In this document: in pieces, positions 26,401-34,484 of the stretch
How the letters are laid out: each line of letters begins with the position of its first letter
How positions within the stretch are numbered: the first letter of the stretch is position 1
Assembly (NCBI GenBank): GCA_947624645.1
Contig: CANQLG010000011.1
Coordinates: 1-59,502, forward strand
DNA from: Candidatus Gastranaerophilales bacterium
GTDB taxonomy: Bacteria; Cyanobacteriota; Vampirovibrionia; Gastranaerophilales; Gastranaerophilaceae
Length of the DNA stretch: 59,502 bases
Direction: 5' to 3'
Translations under genes and position numbers: made by a program
Notes under the pieces: generated by a model
What the model was told of the DNA's origin: nothing
Seen by the model: only the letters and a program-made list of their open reading frames with translations
Databases searched by the model: none

Positions 26401-27191
26401 TTATCTTCAAGCTTGATAATTTGAGGATGATATTTGTTTATAAAATCCGAGATACCTGATTTATAAGCGCATAAAAATCCCTGACGTGAAGATCCGTCTT
26501 TATCGTATGCTATATAATAATCCTTTAAATCAGGCATGATTGCTTCAATGAATTGCCAAAAAACGTATGGCATTTCATCTGCGTCATCAACAAATATGTA
26601 TTTTATATTTTTAAAATAGTTTGTATTCTTGTAAATTAATGAAAGGCAAGAAAGCTGCCTCAGATAATCAAAGCTTTTATATTCTATTGTTTTTGCTTTA
26701 TAATCTTCAATTGCCTTTTGGGCTTCAGGATAAAAAGTTTCATTTAATATTTTAGAGCGCTCTTCAACTTCTTTTTTTGATAAATCGTTTTGGACAATTA
26801 AAGAATAGCGCCTGAACAATTGATGCAGCAAATTTACTTTTGATATGTAATCCGAAAAATTATTTTCTTTTATACATTCTTTAAATATATATTGTGAAAC
26901 CTCAAGTCCGCATAAGTTTGGTGTTTGAGTTTGTTCTGCTTTTATCAGCTTTGAAATATATTCCCAATTATCAAGAAAGGCGTTATAGCATAATCCGTAC
27001 AGCGTATATATTTTAGCTTTTTGGGGTTCCGTAATTGATTTTTTTATTTTTTCGGTAAATTCCGATTTTTTATAGGCATTTAAATTAAGCACAAGAATAT
27101 CGGATATCTTTTCCCCGCTTTTTATAAGTTCAAGATATTTTTCGCATAATATATCAGTTTTATTTGTGTTTACGGAACCTTCTATTAACAT
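23439..27191 (-). CDS. Tandem SF1 (UvrD/PcrA-type) helicase with degenerate first copy
   Basis: A 1250-residue protein. The second half is a full UvrD-like helicase: Walker A AVPGAGKTT (about 640), FVLTYMESAAKNFKERL, TIHGLALRI, DEAQD (about 825), RCGDINQAIT, QIMTVHKSKGDEFDYVFLAQ and LRLLYVAFTRAKQGLYITSA (motif VI, about 1222). The first 600 residues look like a decayed copy: a Walker-like EGSVNTNKTDIL at the very N-terminus, motif Ia-like LVLNLNAYKK, TLYGLCYNAF, a motif II-like FVDDADE (about 200) and a motif III-like YIAYDKDGSSRQGF. This recalls paired helicase/helicase-like architectures of AddAB-type repair enzymes, but no C-terminal nuclease or Fe-S cysteines are visible. It probably acts in DNA repair. 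No ribosome-binding site precedes the ATG. Confidence 0.85.
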   Translation of the reverse strand: MLIEGSVNTNKTDILCEKYLELIKSGEKISDILVLNLNAYKKSEFTEKIKKSITEPQKAKIYTLYGLCYNAFLDNWEYISKLIKAEQTQTPNLCGLEVSQYIFKECIKENNFSDYISKVNLLHQLFRRYSLIVQNDLSKKEVEERSKILNETFYPEAQKAIEDYKAKTIEYKSFDYLRQLSCLSLIYKNTNYFKNIKYIFVDDADEMPYVFWQFIEAIMPDLKDYYIAYDKDGSSRQGFLCAYKSGISDFINKYHPQIIKLEDKSKYANLAKEFAQAVKNGKKLKAQEFNYESDLKRFDMFNKAYSKIISLLSKGTEPKEIAVITPVIDDVLIENFIKNKSKTPFQLLSGNEKLAQDSQIKHLLTILKLINNISLNDFELKNLLINLLKIPYKKCRIIINEYIKNNKLKDFDFENEVYDIPYKKLLSLKKSILPSVMNISEQIKIISSNLNIKINDFLIKEAQSFETAFKDVKSNLIKDFIIQIENSIISENSQEIFKIDPNSIIIASPQKITDFSIKTKYQIWLDISHSDWMKQDTGTLYNAWVFNRDYKKTTYSLEDNITLTKERTSALIRKLILCAQEHIYLYSSIYDNNGNENYGAINDYIETVEEKKAEFNITPRDDQKGVLEYKCGKMGIMAVPGAGKTTILLALVIKLLNENISSENIFVLTYMESAAKNFKERLKNALPQNANLPNISTIHGLALRIIKENANYAKIGLDEDFEICDDTLKEKIIKELFYKLKIDEDNYENYLKCLSLVKLSCNNITSPHKQIKDFLEFYKEYNIVLKNKNLLDYDDMLYYAVKLLEENQQIRAYYQNLCKYIIEDEAQDSTKIQQKLLELLSGKYNNLVRCGDINQAITSTFTNSDTESFKTFINNNKKVEMNYSQRCSKPIYELANHLIKNNDYKQAFYDIEIKGTQNNPKTTEKPEFLLFDNEKEEKNYILNKVKQIISTNPKSSIALLLRLNTQVNDYNEFFISNGIKTSIRTDCLSQKNIFKLIYSVINITQNPINNKLIAELADNYNQYGISKFNKEDIDFLKTLKEPFINLSFDNLPSESLSQLYWDIEYWLNESACSIENLALKSGLYYAKTDTDKANTYIISTIIKKLITDTNSQDAIKQLENISKKPLSTFKLFEDEQQQNNYGIQIMTVHKSKGDEFDYVFLAQMHEDNFPTQTENIKLKSGTHFYQTIKHLSELTPLQTPDKQKEEQQQETLRLLYVAFTRAKQGLYITSAKSYQRNKKVKLSKLYENLI

Positions 27192-27197
27192 ATTTAT

Positions 27198-27203
27198 AAT
27201 ATA
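27198..27203 (-). promoter_or_regulatory. -10-like hexamer six bases before the helicase start
   Basis: TATATT, then ATAAAT, then ATG on the minus strand, with no Shine-Dalgarno sequence. It fits the leaderless pattern found elsewhere in the window. Confidence 0.35.
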
Positions 27204-27229
27204 ATATTTTATATTAATCGGAGAAAATT

Positions 27230-27856
27230 ATGCGAGAAATTCTAAAATATCCTTTGATATATAATTTTTATCAGCATTTAATAGGATGTGATAAGTATTT
27301 AAAAGTGTTAACAAAAGAATTTCTTGTAAATCCCTCGGTTTATTCGGTTGATAAAAAAGAATTGAAAATACTTGAGATTGGATGTGCAACCGGTAATATA
27401 ATTAAATTTTTGAAAAAATATAGAAATATTAATTATACAGGAATTGATATTTCTAAAGAATATATTAAATATGCTGTTTCAAAGTACCCGGAATATAAGT
27501 TTATATGTACAAAAGTGGATAAGAATACTAATTTTAATACTATATACAATGTAATATTTTTAGAAGGTGTTCTGTCAGGTGTGAATGATAATGATGTTAT
27601 TGAAATATTTTCTTTTATTTTAAATCATTCAGATCAAAATACCGTAATTTTTATTTCTGATACAAACTATAAAAAGGATTTATCATATATTAAGAGATTC
27701 TTATATAGTAAAGAGCGGAATAAATATATGAGAACGGAAGATAAATATAAATTATTATTGGAAAAGTACTTTTATATAGAAAAAATATCCGTAAATAAGC
27801 ATCCTTATATTATTCCGTACGAAAAAATAATATTTGAACTTCGTAAAACATATTAA
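27230..27856 (+). CDS. Class I SAM-dependent methyltransferase
   Basis: A 208-residue protein with motif I LEIGCATGNIIKFLKKY (about 45-62), motif II YTGIDIS and a motif IV-like FLEGVLSGVNDNDVIEI. The substrate is not indicated. GGAGA precedes the ATG. It starts 38 bp from the divergent helicase start, so the two share a very AT-rich control region. Its codons are particularly AT-rich. Confidence 0.8.
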   Translation: MREILKYPLIYNFYQHLIGCDKYLKVLTKEFLVNPSVYSVDKKELKILEIGCATGNIIKFLKKYRNINYTGIDISKEYIKYAVSKYPEYKFICTKVDKNTNFNTIYNVIFLEGVLSGVNDNDVIEIFSFILNHSDQNTVIFISDTNYKKDLSYIKRFLYSKERNKYMRTEDKYKLLLEKYFYIEKISVNKHPYIIPYEKIIFELRKTY

Positions 27857-28060
27857 GCAATATTACAGAAAATGTTCAATTTTGAATTATAACTTAACAT
27901 GTCTTTACAAAAGGATTGATTTTGAAATCTCAAAATGATATATTAAGTATATACATTTTATATAATAATTTTTGCATTAATAACAAAAAATAGGTCCAAA
28001 TAAGGGTCGGTTTTGCAATTCAAAAAATATGTGTGTTAACAAGTAAATAGGAGATTAATT
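27857..28060. other. Intergenic region upstream of the sigma factor gene
   Basis: About 200 bp with no gene. It holds the inverted repeat ATTTTGA-AATC-TCAAAAT (27919-27936), which resembles a palindrome upstream of the S1-domain gene. TATATAAT (about 27959-27966) may be a -10. Confidence 0.4.
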
Positions 28061-28954
28061 ATGGTATTAAATTTTGCATCCGAAGTTGATACGGATTTTA
28101 ATTCTTCAAAAGCTATGTTTAAAGATAATAATATCCTCAGTTACATAAAAAAAATATCAAAATATAAATCCTTAAGTGCCGAAGAAGAGCAGAATCTGGC
28201 AAGGTTATCAAAACAAGGGGTTAAAGAAGCAAAGACAGCTTTAATAAAAGCAAATTTAAAATTGGTTATTACAATAGCAAAAAAAGTAATTCATACAAGT
28301 AAACTTCCTATGACTGATTTAATACAGGAAGGCAATATAGGTTTAATGGTTGCGGTTGATAAGTTTAATTGGAAATTTGGGTACAGGTTTGCCACATACG
28401 CAACATGGTGGATAAAACAAGCTATGTTTAAGGCGATATCGGAACAATCTCATAGTGTAAAAATCCCTGTATATATACAAGAAACCTTATCTAAATATTC
28501 CAAAATTAAGTCCGAACTGGAAAAAGAAGGTATGGAGGATGTCTCAATTAATACCGTTTCTAAAAAGATGAACATAGAAACTGATAAAATAAATAATTAT
28601 CTGAATGCATATAAAAAGACATTGTCTCTGGAAGGTGATTATGAAATGCTTAACGGCTCCGAAGTCAGATTGGCAGATATTATAGAAGATAAAACAAGTT
28701 CCGTAACTAAGGAGCTTGAGTATAATTATTTGAAAAAGGAAATATCTTCAATAATAAGCAAGCTTAAGGACAGAGAACAAAAGGTAATAGCACTAAGATT
28801 TGGCTTGAACGGAGGAGACAGACAAACGCTTGAACAAATCGGTAAATTGTACGGTGTTACTAAAGAATGTATACGCCAAACTGAAACAAGGGCTCTAAAC
28901 AAGTTGAAATCTGATGTTTGTTCTTTTGACTTGCTTAAAACGTATGTATATTAA
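28061..28954 (+). CDS. RNA polymerase sigma factor (sigma-70 family, RpoD/group 2-like)
   Basis: A 297-residue sigma factor. Region 1.2 (NILSYIKKISKYKSLSAEEEQNLARL), region 2 (LVITIAKKVI, DLIQEGNIGLMVAVDKFNWKFGYRFATYATWWIKQAMFKAI), region 3 (HSVKIPVYIQETLSKY) and region 4 (REQKVIALRFGL...TLEQIGKLYGVTKECIRQTETRALNKLK) are all present. It lacks the long region 1.1 of a primary sigma, so it is most likely an alternative group 2 or 3 factor. AGGAG precedes the ATG. A palindrome in the upstream region could be a control site. Confidence 0.93.
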   Translation: MVLNFASEVDTDFNSSKAMFKDNNILSYIKKISKYKSLSAEEEQNLARLSKQGVKEAKTALIKANLKLVITIAKKVIHTSKLPMTDLIQEGNIGLMVAVDKFNWKFGYRFATYATWWIKQAMFKAISEQSHSVKIPVYIQETLSKYSKIKSELEKEGMEDVSINTVSKKMNIETDKINNYLNAYKKTLSLEGDYEMLNGSEVRLADIIEDKTSSVTKELEYNYLKKEISSIISKLKDREQKVIALRFGLNGGDRQTLEQIGKLYGVTKECIRQTETRALNKLKSDVCSFDLLKTYVY

Positions 28955-29011
28955 AGCTATTATGGAATAGTCTCTATATAAAATTCACTTAGGACAGTAA
29001 TAGTAGGTATT

Positions 29012-29024
29012 TTGAGAATCTCAA
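29012..29024. promoter_or_regulatory. 13-bp palindrome upstream of the S1-domain gene
   Basis: TTGAGA-A-TCTCAA, a perfect inverted repeat about 90 bp before the start at 29115. A related palindrome (TTGA-AATC-TCAA core) occurs at 27919-27936 before the sigma factor gene. Regulator unknown. Confidence 0.4.
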
Positions 29025-29114
29025 TTGTGAAAATGCTTGCAATTAAAGATTAAAAGTTGTACAATTTGGGAATAAGATATTTACATGTCTGTGAACTAAC
29101 GAGGTAAAAAAGAG

Positions 29115-30173
29115 ATGACTGAACAAAACTATACGGATGCTGAATTTGAGGAATTGCTTAAGAATTATGATTATAGCTTTCAAAAAGGTGATTTGGTAAA
29201 AGGTATAGTTTGTTCTTACGATTCTACGGGAGTTATTGTTGATATAGGTGCTAAAACAGCTGCATATTGCCCTATAAAAGAAGCAGTTGTTGATAAAGCG
29301 GTATCGGTTGAAGAAACACTCAAGAAAAATAACGAATATGAATTTTTAATTATTAAAGAAGAAGATGAAGACGGCAGATTTACACTTTCGTATAAGAAAG
29401 TTGCTTTGGCATACAGTTGGAGAGAACTTGAAGAACTTAAAGCTAATGATGCTACCGTTGAGGGTGTTATAGTATCGGTTGTCAAAGGTGGTGTTTTAGT
29501 TGATGTTAAAGGTGTCAGAGGTTTTGTACCTTCAAGTCATCTGAAATTAAAATCTTCGGATAATGCCGTCGGTGAAACTTTAGAGTTAAAAATTCTTACT
29601 ATGGATATCCAACAGGGCAACTTTATTCTTTCCAACAGAAAATCATATTCCGATGATAAGGAAGATAATAAAAAAGACTTGTTTAATTCTTTTGAGATAG
29701 GTCAGATTGTAACGGGTGAAGTAGTCAGAATTACTGATTTCGGCGCATTCGTTGATATAGGCGGTATTGATGCTTTGCTGCCTTTATCTCAAATCTCTTG
29801 GAGATGGGTTGATAATCCTTCTGATATCTTAAAAGTTGGCGAAAATATTAAGGTTGAAATTATTGTTATTGATCAGGATAAACAACGTATAAGTCTTAGT
29901 CTTAAAAGTCTTGAAAAAGACCCTTGGGTTGAAGCTAAAGATAAAATTAAAGACGGTGATAAAATTGAAGGCACTATTACAAGGATTAAACATTTCGGAG
30001 CTTTTGTCGAAGTATTCCCCGGTGTTGAAGCTTTATTGCCTAACAATGAATTGATAGAATATCAAAATTCAGAAAATACTATTCTTAAAGTCGGAGATAA
30101 AATTAATACTACTATTCTAAAATTTAATCCTGATGACAGAAGAATAAGTCTCAGCATTAAAAATGATAATTAA
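29115..30173 (+). CDS. S1 RNA-binding domain protein (ribosomal protein S1-like)
   Basis: A 352-residue protein made of four S1 OB-folds: about 16-97 (KGDLVKGIVCSYDSTGVIVDIG), 105-175 (VEGVIVSVVKGGVLVDVKGVRGFVPSSHL), 193-267 (GQIVTGEVVRITDFGAFVDIGGIDALLPLSQISW) and 280-349 (KIEGTITRIKHFGAFVEVFPGVEALLPNNEL). The third repeat is the most canonical. Its length is near that of the short cyanobacterial S1 proteins, so it is probably the ribosomal protein S1 that helps mRNA bind the 30S subunit. A weak GAGG lies upstream of the ATG. Confidence 0.9.
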   Translation: MTEQNYTDAEFEELLKNYDYSFQKGDLVKGIVCSYDSTGVIVDIGAKTAAYCPIKEAVVDKAVSVEETLKKNNEYEFLIIKEEDEDGRFTLSYKKVALAYSWRELEELKANDATVEGVIVSVVKGGVLVDVKGVRGFVPSSHLKLKSSDNAVGETLELKILTMDIQQGNFILSNRKSYSDDKEDNKKDLFNSFEIGQIVTGEVVRITDFGAFVDIGGIDALLPLSQISWRWVDNPSDILKVGENIKVEIIVIDQDKQRISLSLKSLEKDPWVEAKDKIKDGDKIEGTITRIKHFGAFVEVFPGVEALLPNNELIEYQNSENTILKVGDKINTTILKFNPDDRRISLSIKNDN

Positions 30174-30196
30174 TATACGGCTTAAGTCCTGTATGA

Positions 30197-30202
30197 TATA
30201 AT
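30197..30202 (+). promoter_or_regulatory. -10 box six bases before the SH3-like gene start
   Basis: TATAAT, then AATATT, then ATG at 30209, with no Shine-Dalgarno sequence. This spacing would start the mRNA at the ATG. Confidence 0.5.
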
Positions 30203-30208
30203 AATATT

Positions 30209-30877
30209 ATGAAGAATTTTTTAATATTTATAGTATTAATAATATTATCATTATTTGTGCTGCCGGTTAGAGCTGACGTTCTTCCGTTAAGTACAAACAG
30301 TATTAAATATTACGGAATAGGTGTATTAAATCTGCCTGATAATTATACCGTTTATGAAGAACCCAGTGAAAATTCGAATATTATTCGGCAAATAAATTAT
30401 AACAACTTGAAAAAGTCTGCGATTGTGAATACGAACGATATGAAAAAAATCTCTTATATCGCTTATGTACCTAAAAACAATGTAGCTTTGGTATCGGTTG
30501 AATCTGCCTTAGAAAATGATTGGTATTGTGTTTATATAAACCAGCAAACAGGAGAAACAGGCTGGGTGTATAATAATGATAAAAATTCTTTTTTAACATA
30601 CCGTCAGCTTTTCTATATATATGGAAAAAAATATGGGGTCAGGATTTTTAATGATTTACCTAAAGATAAAAAAGTATTACACTCTGCTGAGGCTCAGAAT
30701 TCACAGGTTATTGACGAACTAACATTTCCTACATTTGTTAATTTTACTGTTATTAGAGGAAATTGGATTCTGATTTCGGTTAATGATTTAACGAAACAGG
30801 CAAAAGTGGGTTGGTTTAATTGGCGCAATGATGACGGAACGTTAAATATGTTTCCTAATTTTCAATATCAACAGTAA
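30209..30877 (+). CDS. Secreted protein with two SH3-like repeats
   Basis: A 222-residue protein with a Sec signal peptide (MKNFLIFIVLIILSLFVLPVRA/DV, cleavage near 22-23). The mature part looks like two SH3b-type units: NYTVYEEPSENSNIIRQI...WYCVYINQQTGETGWVYNN (about 48-130) and GVRIFNDLPKDKKVLHSAEAQNSQVI...WILISVNDLTKQAKVGWFNWRN (about 145-212). Such domains often bind cell-wall peptides, so a periplasmic role is likely but unproven. No ribosome-binding site is seen; a TATAAT box ends six bases before the ATG. Confidence 0.75.
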   Translation: MKNFLIFIVLIILSLFVLPVRADVLPLSTNSIKYYGIGVLNLPDNYTVYEEPSENSNIIRQINYNNLKKSAIVNTNDMKKISYIAYVPKNNVALVSVESALENDWYCVYINQQTGETGWVYNNDKNSFLTYRQLFYIYGKKYGVRIFNDLPKDKKVLHSAEAQNSQVIDELTFPTFVNFTVIRGNWILISVNDLTKQAKVGWFNWRNDDGTLNMFPNFQYQQ

Positions 30878-30963
30878 TGTAAACTTTTTTTATTACAAAT
30901 TTTATTAGTTTGTCAAAATAAATTTTTACGGTGTTTATTACATATAAATGGAGAAAAGATATT

Positions 30964-31977
30964 ATGAAAATAGCACCTGTTTCGTTTGGTAAAATATATA
31001 ACGCACAACATGTTAATAAACCTATATTTATGGGACTTGAAAAGGATACATTTCAAAAGTCATTTAAAGGTTCAGCCGTTAATGACTTTATAAAAACAGA
31101 AAATGAAACAGGTATAATCAAAAAAAATCTTGAAATGATTTTGACGGATTCCAAATATGAGCTTGGAAGCGGATTTTCTCATAAGACATATTTAATCCCC
31201 GATAATGAAGATTATATTTTAAGAACTGATGTTATTGATATTTCAGACTTAGATTTCAATAAAATTGATATTCAAGATACGGAAGATAAGAATCTTGATA
31301 TAAACATAGGACAACAGGTTGCTGTTATTAATGTTAATTCCAAGGGGAAATATCCGATTCCTTACCAAATCGAGGTATTAAAAAAGCAAACGGGTAAATC
31401 TGTGGGCGTGCCGCCATATCAAGCCATTGCAATAGAGGGCTTGGGACAATTAAGACAAGGTGAAAAACCTTATGAAGATATCTCAAGAAAGGAAACTTTT
31501 GCAAAAAGTCTTGATGAATTGGCACAACTTCCTGTAAGTGCTTATGAAAAACTTATTGATGATATACAAAAAGCAGGTGAATGCGGTTATAGTTTAGATT
31601 ATTTAAATTCCAATAATATTCTCTATGATTCAGCAACTCAAAGTATTAATCTTATAGATATGGAAAAAAGACAAATAAAACCTGATTATGGAAATGTTTT
31701 ATATGCTCTAACCAACAGTTATTATTTAAATACATTTACAAGCCGTACGGATTCTGTCAGAATGCCTGATGATAAAGTAAATAAAGCAATTGATGATACT
31801 ATAACAATAATTACAAAATATACTCAAGCAATGAAAAATAAGCATGTTAAATTTGACAGGAAAAATCATTCTTACGAATTTTCTCAATTGATGAAGAATT
31901 TTCCTTTTGCGATATTCTGTCAGGAATTTGATTCCGGAAAACAATGGGAAATCTTACAAAATATGGGACTTGCTTAA
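30964..31977 (+). CDS. Kinase-fold-like hypothetical protein
   Basis: A 337-residue protein without close family. The start at 30964 follows GGAGA; an extension to 30931 is unlikely. Kinase-like features: a glycine loop YELGSGFSHKTYLI (65-78), YILRTD (84-89) where the ATP Lys would be, and SLDYLNSNNILYD (210-222) followed by INLIDMEK (228-235). D212 and N217 have the D-x4-N spacing of the kinase catalytic loop, and D232 sits where the metal-binding Asp is expected. The His before the catalytic Asp is absent and Arg88 replaces the usual Lys. It may be a divergent small-molecule or effector-like kinase, or an inactive relative. The N-terminus MKIAPVSFGK is of a kind I associate with this bacterial group, which is inference. 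Confidence 0.6.
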   Translation: MKIAPVSFGKIYNAQHVNKPIFMGLEKDTFQKSFKGSAVNDFIKTENETGIIKKNLEMILTDSKYELGSGFSHKTYLIPDNEDYILRTDVIDISDLDFNKIDIQDTEDKNLDINIGQQVAVINVNSKGKYPIPYQIEVLKKQTGKSVGVPPYQAIAIEGLGQLRQGEKPYEDISRKETFAKSLDELAQLPVSAYEKLIDDIQKAGECGYSLDYLNSNNILYDSATQSINLIDMEKRQIKPDYGNVLYALTNSYYLNTFTSRTDSVRMPDDKVNKAIDDTITIITKYTQAMKNKHVKFDRKNHSYEFSQLMKNFPFAIFCQEFDSGKQWEILQNMGLA

Positions 31978-32244
31978 TTATACATTATCTTTATTATGAG
32001 AAGGCAAAGAGGCGGAATATTCCGCAAGTATTCTTGCTATGTCTGCGCCTTTTATAACAACTTCAAGGATTAATTGAGCATTAATTAAAATTTTATCGGT
32101 GTATTCAAGCGCTTCGGTATCAAAGATTTCAAATTCAAGGAAATCATGCCCCACGTAGTTAATTCTTCCGTATCCTTCAGAATTGCCCCAGCGCATAAAT
32201 ACCATTTGTCTTTCAAATAATTTGAGTTTATCTACCATACGCAT
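31978..32244 (-). CDS. Conserved hypothetical protein
   Basis: An 88-residue soluble protein, probably mixed beta/alpha: KLFERQMVFMRWGNSEGYGRINYVGHDFLEFEIFD resembles a small beta-barrel, followed by a helical LINAQLILEVVIKGADIARILAEYSASLP. No family assigned. GCGGAG is six bases before the ATG. It converges with the kinase-like gene with no gap. Confidence 0.65.
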   Translation of the reverse strand: MRMVDKLKLFERQMVFMRWGNSEGYGRINYVGHDFLEFEIFDTEALEYTDKILINAQLILEVVIKGADIARILAEYSASLPSHNKDNV

Positions 32245-32413
32245 ATTAATATCTCCGCATATCCTTAATAATATGATAATTATTTTATGTATTTAAGTCA
32301 AATTAAAAAGGGGTATTTTTTGTAAATTTTCTTGAGTTAATCTTTACAAATCGAATAAAAATATTTTGTTTAAGATTTTATTTTGATATAGTCATGGAAA
32401 AAGGAAAAATCTC

Positions 32414-33289
32414 GTGACCGTAGCACTTAGTCAAAACGTTAAAGAAACGGATAAATTTAATAATAAATATACTTCTTCCCCTTTAAAAAATGATTCGGAA
32501 ATAGAAAAAGAGCTTTTAGCACTATTTAAAGAAGAAAAAGAAAAAGGTTCTGTAATACTTGATTTTAAGCCTGTTGCAATATATAAACTGGCAAAATTTA
32601 TTACGGGAGAAATAACACGCAGCGCATCAATAGGTATAGCAGGCGAAACTGCAAGCGGTAAATCAACCATTACACTTGATATTATCGATACAATAGAAAA
32701 TTTTGCGGAAAAATTTTCAATTAAAGATACTATAACCCGTGTAAATACTGATGATTATTATTATGATCGTTCCGAAGAAGTAAAAAAAGCGGGCGGAATG
32801 GCTGAATTTGCAAAGCACTATGATTTTGACGTGCCTGAAGCTTTAGAACTTGATTTAATGTATAAGCACATTAAAGAACTTCTTGCGGGAAGACCTTGTA
32901 TGCTGCCTAAGTATGATATGTCAGGTACAACAATCCGTTGGGATAATTATACACCTGCTTTTCCCTCAAAAATAATTATTTCAGAGGGTTTATTTACGCT
33001 GACAAATAATATCAGAGATGCTTTTGACTTTAAAATATATGTTCATACCGATAATAAAGTACAGAGAGAAAGATTTTTTATAAGAGCAAACGAAAGAGGC
33101 TTGGGAGAAAGCGCTCAGGCTATTTATGATAATGCTTCAAACAAAGCGGATATATATATCCGCCCCTGTATAGAGATTGCGGATATTGTACTTTCAGGCG
33201 AAGCGGACAGGGCAAATTATAAAATCTTTTTGGATAAAATACTTAATATTATTGAACGAACTCACTTTTTAAAACAGGCAGTTTTATAA
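32414..33289 (+). CDS. Uridine kinase/phosphoribulokinase-family protein
   Basis: A 291-residue P-loop kinase: Walker A GIAGETASGKST (74-85), VNTDDYYYDRS, a C-rich substrate region YKHIKELLAGRPCMLPKYDMSGTTIR, IISEGLFTLTN, IYVHTDNKVQRERFFIRANERG and a final helix. This matches Udk-like kinases that phosphorylate uridine or a related nucleoside; the exact substrate is not certain. It starts with GTG, supported by AAGGA about nine bases upstream, since the nearby ATG at 32394 runs into a stop. Its TAA overlaps the ATG of nadD, so they form an operon with yqeK. Confidence 0.85.
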   Translation: MTVALSQNVKETDKFNNKYTSSPLKNDSEIEKELLALFKEEKEKGSVILDFKPVAIYKLAKFITGEITRSASIGIAGETASGKSTITLDIIDTIENFAEKFSIKDTITRVNTDDYYYDRSEEVKKAGGMAEFAKHYDFDVPEALELDLMYKHIKELLAGRPCMLPKYDMSGTTIRWDNYTPAFPSKIIISEGLFTLTNNIRDAFDFKIYVHTDNKVQRERFFIRANERGLGESAQAIYDNASNKADIYIRPCIEIADIVLSGEADRANYKIFLDKILNIIERTHFLKQAVL

Positions 33290-33882
33290 TGACGGAATGT
33301 ATTTATCCAGGGAGCTTTAATCCTATACATAATGCGCATATAGCTGTGGCGAAATGTGCTTTTGAAACATTTAACTTTAAAAAAATAGTATTTATTCCCG
33401 CATTTAGACCTCCTCATAAAAATTTAAAAGAATTTGATGCTGATAATGCAATGCACAGACTCAATATGGTTCAACTTGCCGTTCAAGATTACCCTTATTT
33501 TGATGTTTCGGCTATTGAATATACAAGAAATAAACCGTCTTATACGTATGATACTGTGGTTCAAATTTATGATATAGTTAAACCCAATGATAAAATAAAT
33601 CTTATAATAGGTACGGATGCGTTTATTCAGATAGAGTCTTGGTATCAAACAGATAAAATAAAAGAACTGGTACATTTTATCTTGTTTGTGCGTGAGAATA
33701 ATTTTGACGAAGCTCCTTTTATAAAACTGAAAGAAAAAGGCTACGATTATACGCTGATGCCGATGCCGTTTAATGATATATCAGCAAGCGAAATAAGGGA
33801 AAAAATAAGACAAAATACGGATATTTATGATATACTGCCCTTAAGTGTAGCTAATTATATAAAAGAAAATCATGTATATTGA
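33289..33882 (+). CDS. nadD: Nicotinate-nucleotide adenylyltransferase
   Basis: A 197-residue NAD biosynthesis enzyme that joins ATP and nicotinate mononucleotide. The nucleotidyltransferase signature is GSFNPIHNAH (8-17, HxxH-like with Asn in place of a Gly). FIPAFRPPHK, LIIGTDAFIQIESWYQ and SASEIREKI follow at the expected places. The start overlaps the upstream kinase stop by one base and the end overlaps yqeK by 11 bases. Confidence 0.94.
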   Translation: MTECIYPGSFNPIHNAHIAVAKCAFETFNFKKIVFIPAFRPPHKNLKEFDADNAMHRLNMVQLAVQDYPYFDVSAIEYTRNKPSYTYDTVVQIYDIVKPNDKINLIIGTDAFIQIESWYQTDKIKELVHFILFVRENNFDEAPFIKLKEKGYDYTLMPMPFNDISASEIREKIRQNTDIYDILPLSVANYIKENHVY

Positions 33883-34441
33883 GGAATTAAAAGAGAGATT
33901 AAAAACCTGTTTAAATGAAGAAAGATACTGGCATTCAATCGGTACAATGGAGATGGCGGTTGAACTTGCTAAAAGGTTTAACTGCGACGAAGAAAAAGCA
34001 CAAATTGCGGGGCTTTTGCATGACTGCGCTAAATGTTTATCCGATAAGGAACTAATGGAATACAAAGATAATTTTGAAGAATGTGAGAAAATCAGCCCTA
34101 AAACATGGCATGCACCTGTCGGAGCTATTATTGCAAAGCGTGATTGGGGTATAACTGATGAAGAAATCCTATCTGCCATAAGATTTCACACTATCGGTAA
34201 AAAAGGAATGAGCGATTTTGAAAAAATTATATTTATTGCCGATAAAATAGAAAAACGTACGAGAGAAGATAAATTCAGAGAAAAAATTGAAAAAACTTTG
34301 AATAAGACAAATAATCTTGATGCAGCTATGCTAAAGAGTTTTAAAATAACGATAAAAAGTCTTTTAAAACGCAAGCTCCCCATTTGTTTTCAAACTGTTG
34401 ATGTGTATAATGATTTGCTTAATTTAGTACAAAATAACTAA
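33872..34441 (+). CDS. yqeK: HD-domain hydrolase YqeK (Ap4A hydrolase family)
   Basis: A 189-residue HD-domain protein. H21 (YWHSIGTMEMA), H50-D51 (GLLHDCAK), WHAPVGAIIAK and later IRFHTIGK with FIADKIE make up the metal site of YqeK enzymes, which split diadenosine tetraphosphate symmetrically. It follows nadD directly, as in many bacteria, but the usual next gene rsfS is absent; the restriction-modification gene begins 43 bp later. Confidence 0.93.
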   Translation: MYIEELKERLKTCLNEERYWHSIGTMEMAVELAKRFNCDEEKAQIAGLLHDCAKCLSDKELMEYKDNFEECEKISPKTWHAPVGAIIAKRDWGITDEEILSAIRFHTIGKKGMSDFEKIIFIADKIEKRTREDKFREKIEKTLNKTNNLDAAMLKSFKITIKSLLKRKLPICFQTVDVYNDLLNLVQNN

Positions 34442-34484
34442 AATATGTTATATTTATTTTATGTCATATAAGGAAATTATTTGA

